A DNA stretch of 64,000 nt from Rhizopus arrhizus. Lineage: Eukaryota; Mucoromycota; Mucoromycetes; Mucorales; Rhizopodaceae. The DNA lies in NCBI GenBank assembly GCA_024220505.1, contig JAKZZE010000013.1, positions 744,001 to 808,000 of the forward strand, written 5' to 3'. The position numbers and the translations under genes were made by a program. Below, piece after piece: positions 22,209-33,080 of this stretch; the first letter of the stretch is position 1; every line of letters begins with the position of its first letter. The notes beneath the pieces are model-generated. The model searched no databases, was not told where the DNA came from, and was given only the letters and a program-made list of their open reading frames with translations.

Positions 22209-25200
22209 CTATTCTCGCTCTACACTCATACTTGGTGCAGCATGGTAGCCATTTTCTGATTCTCGAGGCATGTCAGTAATTAATACTTGATCTGTATTTT
22301 CATTATTGGTATCATCAATCAACAAATCATGTTGTCCTCGTCCTGTATTCCACGCAAACCCGTCTTCATCAAACTCGGCTGTTAATGCCATACCTTCTCC
22401 ACCAAATAGACTTAACAGGATTGGTAAAAGAACAAGGCCGTGTAATGCCCCCAAGACGACAATAGAAAGGTCTATGCAGAGAAATACGAGTTAAAAGGTT
22501 GAAGATACATCTCACTAGACACTTACACATTCGGAAATAATACACTTCAAATATTTTGGATCGTGTAAAGGCCAAGACGACGATACCTGCAAATTTAGTC
22601 AAAGTGATCCCACAGAATACCTATACAGTCATCGTGAGTATCGCACAACAAAAAAAGTAAACAGACAACACTTACCGAACTACCGATATCCACCATACTT
22701 TTGCCTGCTCTATCTTCTAAACTTCCACTGGCTACCATAAATCCACGAGCGATATGACAACAGAACTCGACACTAATGCCGATACAGATCACTAGATTGA
22801 CCAAACTGACCGCGTTCAGGCTTACACCCCACAAGGTCATGACACCCACCACATCCACCAAGATCATGATGACGACCGACATCACCAGCAGACCACAGCG
22901 AAGACTGCCCAAAAGAGAGCTGCTGACGATAAAGATGGACAGGATGGCGAATCCGAGGATTTGAAAGGCCATTGAGACGATATACGTGTACTGTTCAAAA
23001 AAGATGTAAAAGACAGAGTAAGGAAAGATGTCGAGACCCAGTTCTTGGCTCAGGTCTCGAGCGATACGTCGAGCGGATGCATAGGCAGATATAAACTGTT
23101 CTTGGCTTCGCAAGGGCGTGTGAAACGTTCTGAAATGTGAGGACTCAATCGTCGTCTGCTCTGGGTTGGTAACCACAGCGTCACCGTAAGCTGCTTTGCC
23201 GGCGAGTGGACAGCTCTCGTCTGGAACACGCTCGATCCAGATGTTGTAGAGATCAAGGAACGCTTTTCCTTCAGGGATCGCTTGCATGCTACTATCATAC
23301 CCTTCAACGCAGTCGATGCAACTCTCTGGATCATCCCACGGCCCACAAAGTTCACGCTTTGATGCATCATAGGCCATGTCGAGTGCGCTCATCCTTCGAC
23401 GACGAGGAGACGTATTTCTCGGTTTCTTGAATCGGCAACACTCTACGTTTGGATTAAGCCAGAGCATAAAGTCATCAAGCCAAACACTTGTAGGTTCGCC
23501 AATGTAGGACACATTCGATCGTTTTCGCTCAAGCTCTAGTGTGTTTGCCAAGGACCTCTCTTCACAAGCAGGGAATCGTCCACAGATCTTTTGCTGATCT
23601 TCTTTGCTGGTCAAGTTGGCTCCCTTGACAACAAAATAGACAGGAGGTCCAACGTTGAAATAGTGGTCAAGGTCATTAAAGTACTGTACGAGGTAAGAGT
23701 CTGAGGGTAAGGCGATACGTTGATCTAATCCAAGTGGCACTTGAGGTAGAAGCGAAAGACCAAACATAAAGAGACCGAGGAAGGCAAGACAGACGACGTA
23801 CCGTATTTTATGGTGAAGAATAGTAGGCACATAGTATTGTCTGATCACTGATTCCAACCAACCTTCCTTTTCAATTGTTTCAGGGGCCCTGATACGCACA
23901 CAAGGAACACAATCCACACGCTGATCCTAAAGAAGAATGTAAGAGTGGTCAAACAGACAGCTTCAGTATTACCTTCATCCTGCGAGCATCCAGAGCCAAA
24001 CAGGAAACAAAGCATGTTACTTGGAGCACAAAATCGATAAAGACAGCGACAGAGGCCATGATGGCAAAGCTACTGACAGCCGGCATGGTCACCATCGTGC
24101 CTAATCCAAAAGCGATCGTTTCACTTGCTGAACTGAGCAAAATACTCGGACCCATCTTACCCAGCGTTTTCGCCGTGCGTTCCTCGATCGACTCGTCTTT
24201 GTCCAGTTCGGCCCGTCTCTGATATTCATGGCAGAGGATAAAGATGTTATCGACGCCCACGGCGAGCACCAAGAACGGAATGACCTCGGCAATGATCAGC
24301 GTGATCTTTCTGCCCGTCAAAGAAAAGAGGCCGACGGCGGTTGACACGGAAAAGATGACGATCAGGATACCGCAGACACCCAAACCAAATTTGGAATCAA
24401 CAAAGAATCGACGAGGGTTGAAGGATGAGATACGACCGAGTGCGAAGGAGGCGTAAATGAACATGACCAGATAGCTGATGATGATCGTCTTGACATCCGT
24501 ATTACTGGATTTATTTAATTCTGTTTCCAACGAACCCTGTGGTGGTGATGGTCAGCGTCAGTTTTCATTTTTGTAAACTGGATGTTTACCTCTGTAGAAT
24601 AACTTATCTTCACACCCTTCCACTCAGCTCTCTCTTCCAGCCCAGACAACACGGTCTCGAGCAGGGTCTTTTCCCAGTCTTCAGCCTTGGCTGTCTCTGT
24701 CGCATTCATCGAGTTCCTCAGAACGTAAGTCACAACAAAGGCTCTGGCCGTCATGTAGTCCTCATCCTTGTAGCCACCCAAGATCATCTCGGGCTTCAAA
24801 GGCTGCAAGGATTCAGGCAGACAGGTCGATGGCTGTGTGGTACATCCAGCCAAGTCCTCTTGCCAGCTATCAGGGTCAAAGTTGTCAATGTCACCCTGCC
24901 AATAGCCAGTGATGGACTGAAGGATACAGACATCTCCGGTAGGATGAAAGCACACGTCTTGTAGTTTTGCCTGATACCTGCTTGATCTCACCGCCTCGAT
25001 TTCTTGTTCTAACCTAAACAGGCTCTCTATGCGTTCTGCTGATGCGATCGGTGAATCTGTCTCGCTCACGAAAAAGATTTGTGTGGTTCGATAAAAGGGA
25101 GTGAAATGAGTGTCAAAGTAATTTTTTTGCTCCAAAGCAGTAGAGGTAGGAGAGACCCAGAGATTGACCGGACTACGCTCGATCTCCAGGCGAGACCAGC

Positions 25201-26314
25201 CAAAGGAGCAGAGAGAGACGAAGGTAAGGCTGGCGAGGATAACCAGCCAAGGATAGCGAGCACAAAAGAGACCTTGATAATAAAACCAGTTCTGAAGACG
25301 AGAATTAAGCCAATAACGACGAGGGGTATAATCTGGATCAAGCAAGTTTTCTTGCTCTTCTTCTTCTTCATCCTCTGCAAGTGCCAGTCGTTCATAGAGT
25401 CCCCTGGCTTCCAATTGATCCAGATGAACACCAAAGAACTTTTGTAACCAGCGACCGATGATCTTGTTTTTAGCCAAGATCAAGGTTGCTGCGAGTATCA
25501 AGACGATCACGTAGGTCATTAACATGGCAAACGTCCAACATCGTAAAAGACCGATGCGACACTCTGGTTTTTCCTTATCGGTCGGTGGCAAGATCGGACA
25601 GACAGACTGACAGTCAACACAGGCACATCGATAGGCAGGATCGGTATCGTTGCATAATTTTCCGTCTTGATCATATCGCGACAGACCCTCGGATGGTTCG
25701 AGCGAAAGATGAGGGAAATCAATCTGAAAAGGACTGCCGATCAAGGGACGTTTCATGCCCATATAAGTGACCATCTCATACCAATCCTTGGCACCTCCAC
25801 CGATAAAGTCCATCGCGAAGCTGTTGCTCGACCCAAACTGAATGTCTTTGCAGCTGTCGAAGAATTGAGTTCCAAAATGGTCGCCTACCCAATAATCCGC
25901 ACTCGTGACGCCTTGGTGGTCGTCTGTGGAGGTGATGTTGACAAATGTCGATTGGTTGGGTGAGCAAGTAAACGAACACCAAAACTGTAAAAAGTTCTTC
26001 CAGCAAGCCGGGCAAGAAGCAATGATACTTTCGGCTTGTTTGGCTTGATTGATCAAACTGTCGAGTTGACTCTCATCGCAGCAGACGGCACCTGTACTGT
26101 ATTCTGCTCCACAGGTATTTGCAAGAAGGGTTCGGAAAGATTGGTTGTCTGGCTCAACAGCTTTTGTATTGTCTGCACAAGGAAGTGGTAAGAATGGTGA
26201 ACCACATTGAGATCTCATGGAACAATAACCTTCTTTATGAATTTTAGTTATTGGTTCACATGTTGTTAATAAAATAAGCCAAGATAGCAAAAAATAAGTG
26301 TAGAATAGTCGCAT
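22209..26314 (-). CDS. NPC1: NPC1/Ncr1 sterol transporter, five exons
   Basis: Vacuolar/lysosomal membrane protein that takes sterol from NPC2 and moves it into the limiting membrane. Exons: 26314-24590, 24536-23973, 23926-22676, 22620-22527, 22471-22209; spliced 3,897 nt, 1,298 residues, the usual length. Signal peptide at 1-19 ([19 protein letters not shown]), cysteine-rich N-terminal sterol-binding domain from [11 protein letters not shown] to about 245, first membrane helix about 258-283, middle luminal domain, then the sterol-sensing domain in exon 2 (about 585-750; [20 protein letters not shown]), second luminal domain with many Cys in exon 3, and a C-terminal membrane bundle ([40 protein letters not shown]). 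Ends with an acidic cytosolic tail. Base composition is much less AT-rich than the flanks, probably reflecting codon selection. No break seen. Confidence 0.95.
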
Positions 26315-27525
26315 ATTTTATAAAAATAAAAAATAAAAAATAAAAACAAAAATAAACCAAATCGTCCCTCAACCTCTCTCTCTCTGTCTGTCTGTCTCAT
26401 TCACTCTTTCTCTTTTTTAGCGGGGAAAATAAAATTCAAAGCATCAGGGTGACGTGATTGGAACTCAAAAAGGACAAACGGGAAATTTTTTATGCAGCCG
26501 ATGATTTATTGAAAGAGAGATGACAAGATTGTATTTTAAAGACTGGTTTTTATATAAAAGAATATTTTATGAAAAAAAAAAAAAGTGTTTCAGGATGAGC
26601 ATGAAGTATAGACAGTATTGATGTATGTATGAGCGCACTGATATATAAAGAAAGAGGTAGTACAAAAGAGCATTGTAAACCAAAGTGTGACAAATAAAGA
26701 GAGTAAAACAGTCAAGAATCATTTGAATAAGACAAATAATCAAAACATAAAGAATAGATTTAAACAATGAATTCAAAGATCGAAAGCAAAGGATATTATT
26801 TAAAATCAAGGATCGACAGGGCAAAGCAAGCCCCCCCTCCCCCTTACTTGAGATGTTTAACATTTATAATTTCAGTGGATGAAAATAAATAAAAAAGTCT
26901 GTGCTGTGAAGGATATTATTTTATTACTTATTTTCTTATGCATCATCGACGCTAGTTTAGAATATCGCCAATCTAAACAATAAAAAAAAGAAAAAAGAAA
27001 AGAAACATCCGATGACTTTATAAAGGAACGAAAGGTAACCGTGTCACTAATATTGTGGGATTACATGTCCGTGTCCAGTTTGGGATGAGATTCATACAAA
27101 TTGTTTGGTAAAAATGGCTTATTTCTTTATTTTTTCCTTTTAACCCAAACAATCATTTACTTTATAATTCTTTTATCAAGTCTCGGCAAATTTCATGTAT
27201 TTTGAACAATAAAAAAAAAAACAAAAAAAACAAAACAATGACGGTTAAATTTTTAACCTTGTTCTGTGGAAAAAAAAGTTTTTTTCTTTGCTTGTGAAGT
27301 TAGTAGATGAGGGGCTTAAAACAATCATTGTTCTTGTGAAATTACCTTTTGAAGGTAAAGCGAAACTTTTTTTTTTGGTTGTTGTACAAGATTCATGGAA
27401 GGAGATGAGTTGTTTAAGCCTATTCTAATACGGAACCCGGAATTAACTGATGACCAGAAGTTCATTTTTAATTGTGTCTACAAAGATTTAGTTTTTTTTT
27501 TTTTTTTTTTTTTTCTTTTTCTTTA
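26315..27525. other. Divergent intergenic region, NPC1 and ankyrin genes
   Basis: Holds both promoters. Directly upstream of NPC1 are A-rich tracts and a CT-repeat block (about 26360-26415, CTCTCTCTCTGTCTGTCTGTC). A C-run lies near 26831-26843. Near the ankyrin gene there is a short ATG-initiated frame at 27395 and a T tract at 27491-27514. No other gene recognised. Confidence 0.5.
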
Positions 27526-28994
27526 ATGTCTTTTATCAGTTCAACTACATCAGGAACACATCAAAATGTACCAAAAAAGTCTTGTAATTCTGTCAATTGT
27601 TGTTCACCTTCCAGGCTTTGGAAAACAGTTCAGCAGTTGATGAATGAAGATAGACGTGAAGAATTTAAAGCTTTATGTCAAGACAAGACCAAATTACCTC
27701 ATCTTGTTCGTGTCATTCTCACATCACGTTTATCTAATAATCCACTGATTCACAAGAATACGACGACAATCGACAGTCGTTTAAATGAGAAATTTGGAAA
27801 GTTATCAGCCACTGATTTAAATGCATTAGAAATCACTTTATTACAACATCAACATGACACATTTGCTTATTGGATTCTACTCCTTTTAAAAAAACATGCG
27901 ACAGCTGCTGAATGTAAGCAATTTTTGAATCATCAATTTGGAAAACAAGGCAATACTGCTTTACATCTTGCTTCTTTTTGGGAAATGTCCAGACTTGTAC
28001 GACTCATGTTGGCACTGGGGGCCGACCCTTTTGTACAAAACAATCGTCAACTTAAACCAGTTGATTACACAAGTCAAAAGGATCTGATTTCTTTATTCAA
28101 TCAAAAAAAGACGTCATCTTCATCCTCTCTTTTACTCAAGAAAGCGATTCAACAACAATATGTCACTGAACATTATGACTTTCCTGATATCATCCCATAC
28201 AAATCATCATCACCACCACCACCACCACCACCTTCTGATTATTTCATGAGACCTCTTGATTCCTTTTCTTCTTCTTCTTCTTCTTCTGCTTCATCCTTTT
28301 CTTCACTTGAACAGTACACACCACCTCATTCACCCATTTCTTTTTTTGATCATCTCTCTCTCTTACCACCTTCTCCACCCTTGACACCCATCAAACAAAA
28401 AAAGAGTGAAATCAAACAAACTGTGAATGATTTATTTGAAAAAGTAGAAAATGTTGTTCTTCCTACCCGATCTGATTCTCTAAAAGAAAAGAAGGTTCGA
28501 TTTGATCCTCGGGTGATCATGATAGATAGCTGTGTTCGTGGTGATAAAAAGGAATTGATTGAATGGATTGATGAGCTCAACATTCGCGAAATTAAAGATG
28601 TTCAGAATCGATCTTTATTACATATTGCACTCATGCATGGAAATGAACATTTAGTGGATGATTTAATTCATAAAGTAGACATCAACCAACCAGATCATGA
28701 TGGTAACCATAACTTCACTTCAACTTTTTATTCACTCTTATTCTAGGTTGGACTTGTCTTCACTATGCTTCAGCTCTTGGTCTTTGGAAATCCCTTGAGA
28801 AAATTGCATCTGTGAGTGACTGTGATATTCATTCACGGACACATCATGGATTAAAGGTTGAAGATTGTCCCAATTCAAATGTTGGAAGAAGAAGATGTAA
28901 AGGTGAGTGGGTTGATTGAGACATCTTGACTTTAAACTCATAAGGTTCTGTAGCTATAATCGATAGAATTCAAAAAGTCAATTCCAACTTGTAA
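27526..28994 (+). CDS. Ankyrin-repeat protein with PP1-docking-like KVRF motif
   Basis: Exons 27526-28702, 28747-28902 and 28945-28994; introns of 44 and 42 nt; spliced 1,383 nt, 460 residues. The start is the first ATG after a T tract (MSFISSTTSG). An N-terminal helical region is followed by an ankyrin unit at about 147-185 (GNTALHLASFWEMSRLVRLM), a low-complexity linker with Pro- and Ser-runs (about 224-265), then KEKKVRFDPRVIMIDSCVRG near residue 325 and two more ankyrin-type units (NRSLLHIALMHGNEHLVDDL; GWTCLHYASALGLWKSLEKI). A K-V-R-F motif immediately before ankyrin repeats is the arrangement of MYPT/PPP1R12-type regulators of protein phosphatase 1, so a PP1 regulatory role is plausible but inferred. 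The short last exon depends on GTGAGT..CATAAG. Confidence 0.8.
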
Positions 28995-29206
28995 ATAATC
29001 TCCCCTTCTTTATCATTTCCCATTTTTCACTCTTTCTGTTCATATTTCTTTTGTTATCAACTGTACTTTTATTATCTCTCCTTATACATATAATATACCC
29101 CTTACCCATCCTTCCATCTATACATATATGCAATTATTTTATGATCTCTTATGTTCCCTTCCCCTTTAAATAGTTAACATTGACATATGAAACCCTTCTT
29201 TTTATT
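28995..29206. other. Convergent 3' region
   Basis: A 212-bp T/C-rich spacer between the stops of the ankyrin gene (+) and the conserved fungal gene (-). It probably holds both polyadenylation sites; no coding sequence. Confidence 0.5.
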
Positions 29207-29751
29207 CTAAATAAAGAAATGTGTATTCATTCTACTTGATTCATGAATTGGCATTTCATAAAGTTTAAAATGATTCAATTCTTGTTTGATTTCTTGGGCA
29301 ATCATCGGTGTCAATCGAGTACAGACAGCCTCAGCATCCGAACTACGATCATATTCTTGTCTTGAATAAGTTTCATAGACAGAAATATGACTATCAAAAT
29401 GTAACTGAGCTAATTTCTTTTGAAGTGTACAAGTCGACCATCTTTTGCGATTTGGTTTTTTTAATATACTTTTAATACTGGCTGTCTTGACTTGTTACGA
29501 AATGAGCAAATTGGTACACCACAAAAGGAAAGACGTGGATAAAGCATGGATTCATCCTGATTGTTGACAGCTGCTGTTGTGGACGTACAACCTGAATCAC
29601 TGGACATTGTCACATCATTTGGCTTTCTTTTTCCAAACACGCGCTTCAATTTATATTTTATTCTCTTGAATTTCTTTCTTTCTTGTTCATCTGTTATGTT
29701 GATACAGGGTGGATCTAAATAGGATTTTATAATAGCGTGTTGATCATACAT
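29207..29751 (-). CDS. Conserved fungal protein of unknown function, 5' end uncertain
   Basis: Two exons are supported: 29751-29523 and 29481-29207, with a 41-nt intron (GTGGTG..GACAG; TTTCGTAAC branch-like site), giving 167 residues from the ATG at 29751. The frame stays open upstream to 29832 (KYGIDLKNDFDQSTIIQHPC), directly after a TGTAG acceptor, so a further 5' exon is likely. The N-terminal part is basic (KKFKRIKYKLKRVFGKRK). The C-terminus HISVYETYSRQEYDRSSDAE, CTRLTPMIAQEIKQELN and IHESSRMNTHFF fits a C-terminal block I associate with uncharacterised fungal proteins (EYDR..RLTP..AQ.IK.ELN..K.EM..HE.SR..THF). Without the splice the frame would end at LKVY before this block. Molecular function is unknown. 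Confidence 0.7.
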
Positions 29752-29832
29752 TTCATCTATCCAACTATCTTTGCATGGATGTTGTATTATCGTACTTTGA
29801 TCAAAATCGTTTTTTAAATCTATTCCATACTT

Positions 29833-30034
29833 CTACATCACAAAAGAAAGAAATCAAAAAAAAAAGAAAAAGAAAAGAAAAAAAAATGAAAAGAACAAAA
29901 AGAAAAAAAAAAAAAAAGAAAAAAAAAAAGTAATTTAAATAATGCATTTTATTACATCTTCTTTATTTGTTTACATGATCCAGTGACAAGTTTTGTATAT
30001 CATTCACAAGTGTGTCGGTTTCATTCATTACAAG

Positions 30035-30075
<41 letters not shown>

Positions 30076-30329
30076 TAAAATAGAAAGGGGAAGTTAAAGT
30101 ATGAAAAAAAAAAAAAAAAAAAAATATTGCTTATTTGATATTCTCATACCAGCCAAAAAAGAAAAAAAAAAATCTTTATTCTTTGTACTTGATATAATTA
30201 ATAAATCATTCAACCGCCTTTTTATTCTTACTTTCTTGCTCCTTAAATCATTTCAAGTTCAAGTGAAAGGAATGATTGAAACTTTACTCTTTTTTAGAAT
30301 AAAACATAAATTAAAAAATGAGCTGTAAA

Positions 30330-30369
<40 letters not shown>

Positions 30370-31679
30370 TGTCTTCAACTCTAGAGAAAATACATTTGAA
30401 ACAGTCAAATTCATGCTTGACGATTTATAAAAATTCATTTCTTCTTTTTTATTCTAATCTCACTCTTTAGTATGGCTGCTTATATAACCAGCTTCATTTG
30501 ACTTTTGTACCGACTGCTTTAGGATCTAATGTTATTAAAGCACATTTTATCATTTCTCTCTCTTTTTTTTTTTATGCATGTTATTTTGGATAAATACATG
30601 TTACGTAAATAAACTAAAATCAATAGAGCATAGATATTAAGCTAAAGAATTCACGTTTATTTTTATTGATAAATAATAATGTATAAAAATCAAAACATAA
30701 AGATTCTTTGTTTATTTGGAAGAAAAAAGTATAAATTGCATCTGCTAAAGAACAAAGTGTAGATGAGCCTAAAACAAAGGGATATCATGCAGGCAACTTC
30801 AAAATAGTATTTCTAAGGAACTCATACAGCTGTATAATATAATCAGGAAAAGAAAGAGAAAATTAGCTGATTGAGGATTTCATGAAATGATAGTTAGTCC
30901 CAGAAAGAATTGGAAAGACTCCATGTCAGAGATAATAATTTGTTACTTTTCTTATTTTAAAGAATTTAGTACAAATCACTCTTGCTCTCACAGTTTACCA
31001 ATAGTTATATTACAGTAAAAAAGAGAATATATAATTAGGCTCAGAGAGAACTAGCTTTCATATAGTAATACAATATTAAAGCGACCTTTTTATAAGATTA
31101 TATGATGCTTATTTCTCTAGAAAAGAGTTGGAGAGTTTGTAGTACAAAAAGGAGTCGATTTCAAAGAAGTTTGATCTAAAATCAAAAGTTTAAATTGAGG
31201 TTGGTCACAAAAGTAATAATAAATTTAAGTCTACTCATAAGTGATCATTAAGCCTTGTTAAGTAAATCAAACAATCTTAATGATATATTAACTTGATTTG
31301 AATAAAAAAAATACAGTGACGATTATTGACTTCAAGGGACTTGCCTTGCTCGAATTTTAAGTTAAAAATCAAAGAGTTTTAATATAAAAAAAAGTGTTTG
31401 AGATTTATTTGAATACAAAGATATTTAAAGTTCAAGTAAAGGATTTGTAGCCAAAGAAAAATAAACGATAAAAATGATGAGCCTTTTGATATATTAAAAA
31501 AAAATTGGTTATAAAAATAAGAAAAAGTTACTGCATAACAATAGTTACAGATTCAAATTTTGGCTACAAGTTTACAAAAGATCACTTTGTTCGGCAGATT
31601 TCTTTCTCCAGAACTTTAATTAGAATACTTTAAGTTTAATGCACATCTTTACTATAATTCATCTTTCATAGCATGCTTT
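29833..31679. other. Homopolymer-rich gene-free stretch with a decayed repeat
   Basis: Contains long A tracts (29860-29930, 30031-30073, 30104-30123) and a T tract (30333-30361). No gene recognised. About 31200-31480 carries a diverged copy of the LTR-like repeat seen at 57-63 kb (shared GACTTCAAGGGACTTG and CTTGTTAAGTAAATCAAAC). Confidence 0.5.
30031..30073. repeat. Poly(A) homopolymer, about 43 bases
   Basis: Uninterrupted A run in an A-rich 150-bp block between the conserved fungal gene and the transposon-rich half of the window. Confidence 0.85.
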
Positions 31680-32410
31680 CTTCACTACCAAACACTCTTG
31701 AACCATTGAGTGCCAATGCCACTGATCCTTCCATAACTACTCATCAGCCTTCTCCCACCATTTACGTTCTAACAGATCTTTCTACTCTGGCTTAACATTA
31801 ACACAAGGCTTTGTTTAAAGCTATCAGGGATCCATAAACTTCGGTGATGTATACATTAAAAGATGGCAAGCTGAATGCAGCCTGGAAATTTTACTCTGAC
31901 CTGCAATCTCCGGATTCTATTGTACAATCTACTGTCGATGATCTTCTGTCTTTGCTTTCATCATCCCTCATTCTGAAACCATCCAACTAGCATTGGCTTG
32001 CTAGTTCTACTACTTGAGATGAGCTTCTGGAGGACGCTGTACGTTGTTAAAATCGCAGTAGCCCTGATATTGATGGATTTCTCCTCTTGTCTGCATCATC
32101 AATCCGTTCTCAACATTTCAATCGCTTCCCGTCTACCTTGAGGCACCTAGCATGGGTAGCCTATACGACCAATATAAATTTTCATACCACCTGGCCATGT
32201 ACTAATCCAGAGATCTCTCAAATCCTCCAATCTGACCAAAATACTTTTAAAAGCTATACGGGATAACAATGCCCAACTCGCTCCTTTCTTTTTGCGCACT
32301 TGCATTGTACATTCAGTGACTCACTTTGCAAATTCTCCTTATAACTCTGTTGATTATCACAACGTCGACGCTATCGCATTTCTAGAATCCTACTCTCTCA
32401 TATCTCTTGA
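31680..32410 (+). pseudogene. LINE-type reverse transcriptase relic (5' RT region)
   Basis: Plus-strand coding-like sequence with several stops reads LKDGKLNAAWKFYSDLQSPD, STVDDLLSLLSSSLI, DELLEDAVRC and NRSSPDIDGFLLLSA. The last block resembles the SPGxDGxP motif that opens the fingers of non-LTR retrotransposon RT, preceded by the usual upstream acidic stretch. Following text (HLAWVAYTTN, CTNPEISQILQ) is also coding-like. Composition is clearly less AT-rich than its flanks. No full RT palm motif survives. Confidence 0.5.
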
Positions 32411-32697
32411 AAAGAATTTACCATCTAAAGAATTCTAAACATTCTGATATCGTACTTACCTTATTAAATACTTATTATTCGTATGATATTACTCAAATTT
32501 TATATAGGAAATAATAAGTACCGAATAAATAATATTACCTTTTACATATTCTCTAAGACTCATTTCTAATATTAACCATGTAAAATATTTATATTGCTCA
32601 AGCTCAATAGTAAAGTTAACCTTGAACCCACTTTGATTCCTGAATAATTCCATTTTCTATATAAAGGCGTAGTTTGATTAAATGAGTTCTATCTCTC

Positions 32698-33037
32698 TGT
32701 CATGTTTTGACATGTCAATAAGATACAGTCTTATCATTCTGGACTAAATCTTTACAAATGAGTTTGAATAAGAATAGAACCTGATAATTATCACTGCCCT
32801 AAACAGCCAAGTTTCACTTTCATCTCAACAGTTGATTATTAACATCAGTCTATAAAATTTTTCTTATACATGTCAAATCATATCGGTCGTAACTATTTTT
32901 GTCATCTAATCTCAGGTCTTGCTCAACTAATATAAATAGCCTTGAAATCTTTCTTTAATAAAAGTATTCGACTTTAGAACTATTGTTCGGTCTCGTTAAT
33001 TCTTCTTTATCTTATTTTGAATACTTAAAACACTTCA
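32698..33037 (+). repeat. G1 5' LTR
   Basis: 340 bp, TG...CA ends, with ATATAAATAG (TATA-like) and AATAAA signals toward its 3' half. Matches 38369-38709. Confidence 0.93.
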
Positions 33038-33080
33038 TTTTTTTTAACGAATTCTGAACCTCTAATAACAAAAAGCAAAT

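Noticed and set aside
24539..24964. 141-codon and similar open frames antisense to NPC1 (also 25079-25447, 25486-25770, 25667-25963)
   Set aside because: They overlap the well-supported NPC1 exons on the opposite strand; long antisense frames are expected in a less AT-rich conserved gene.
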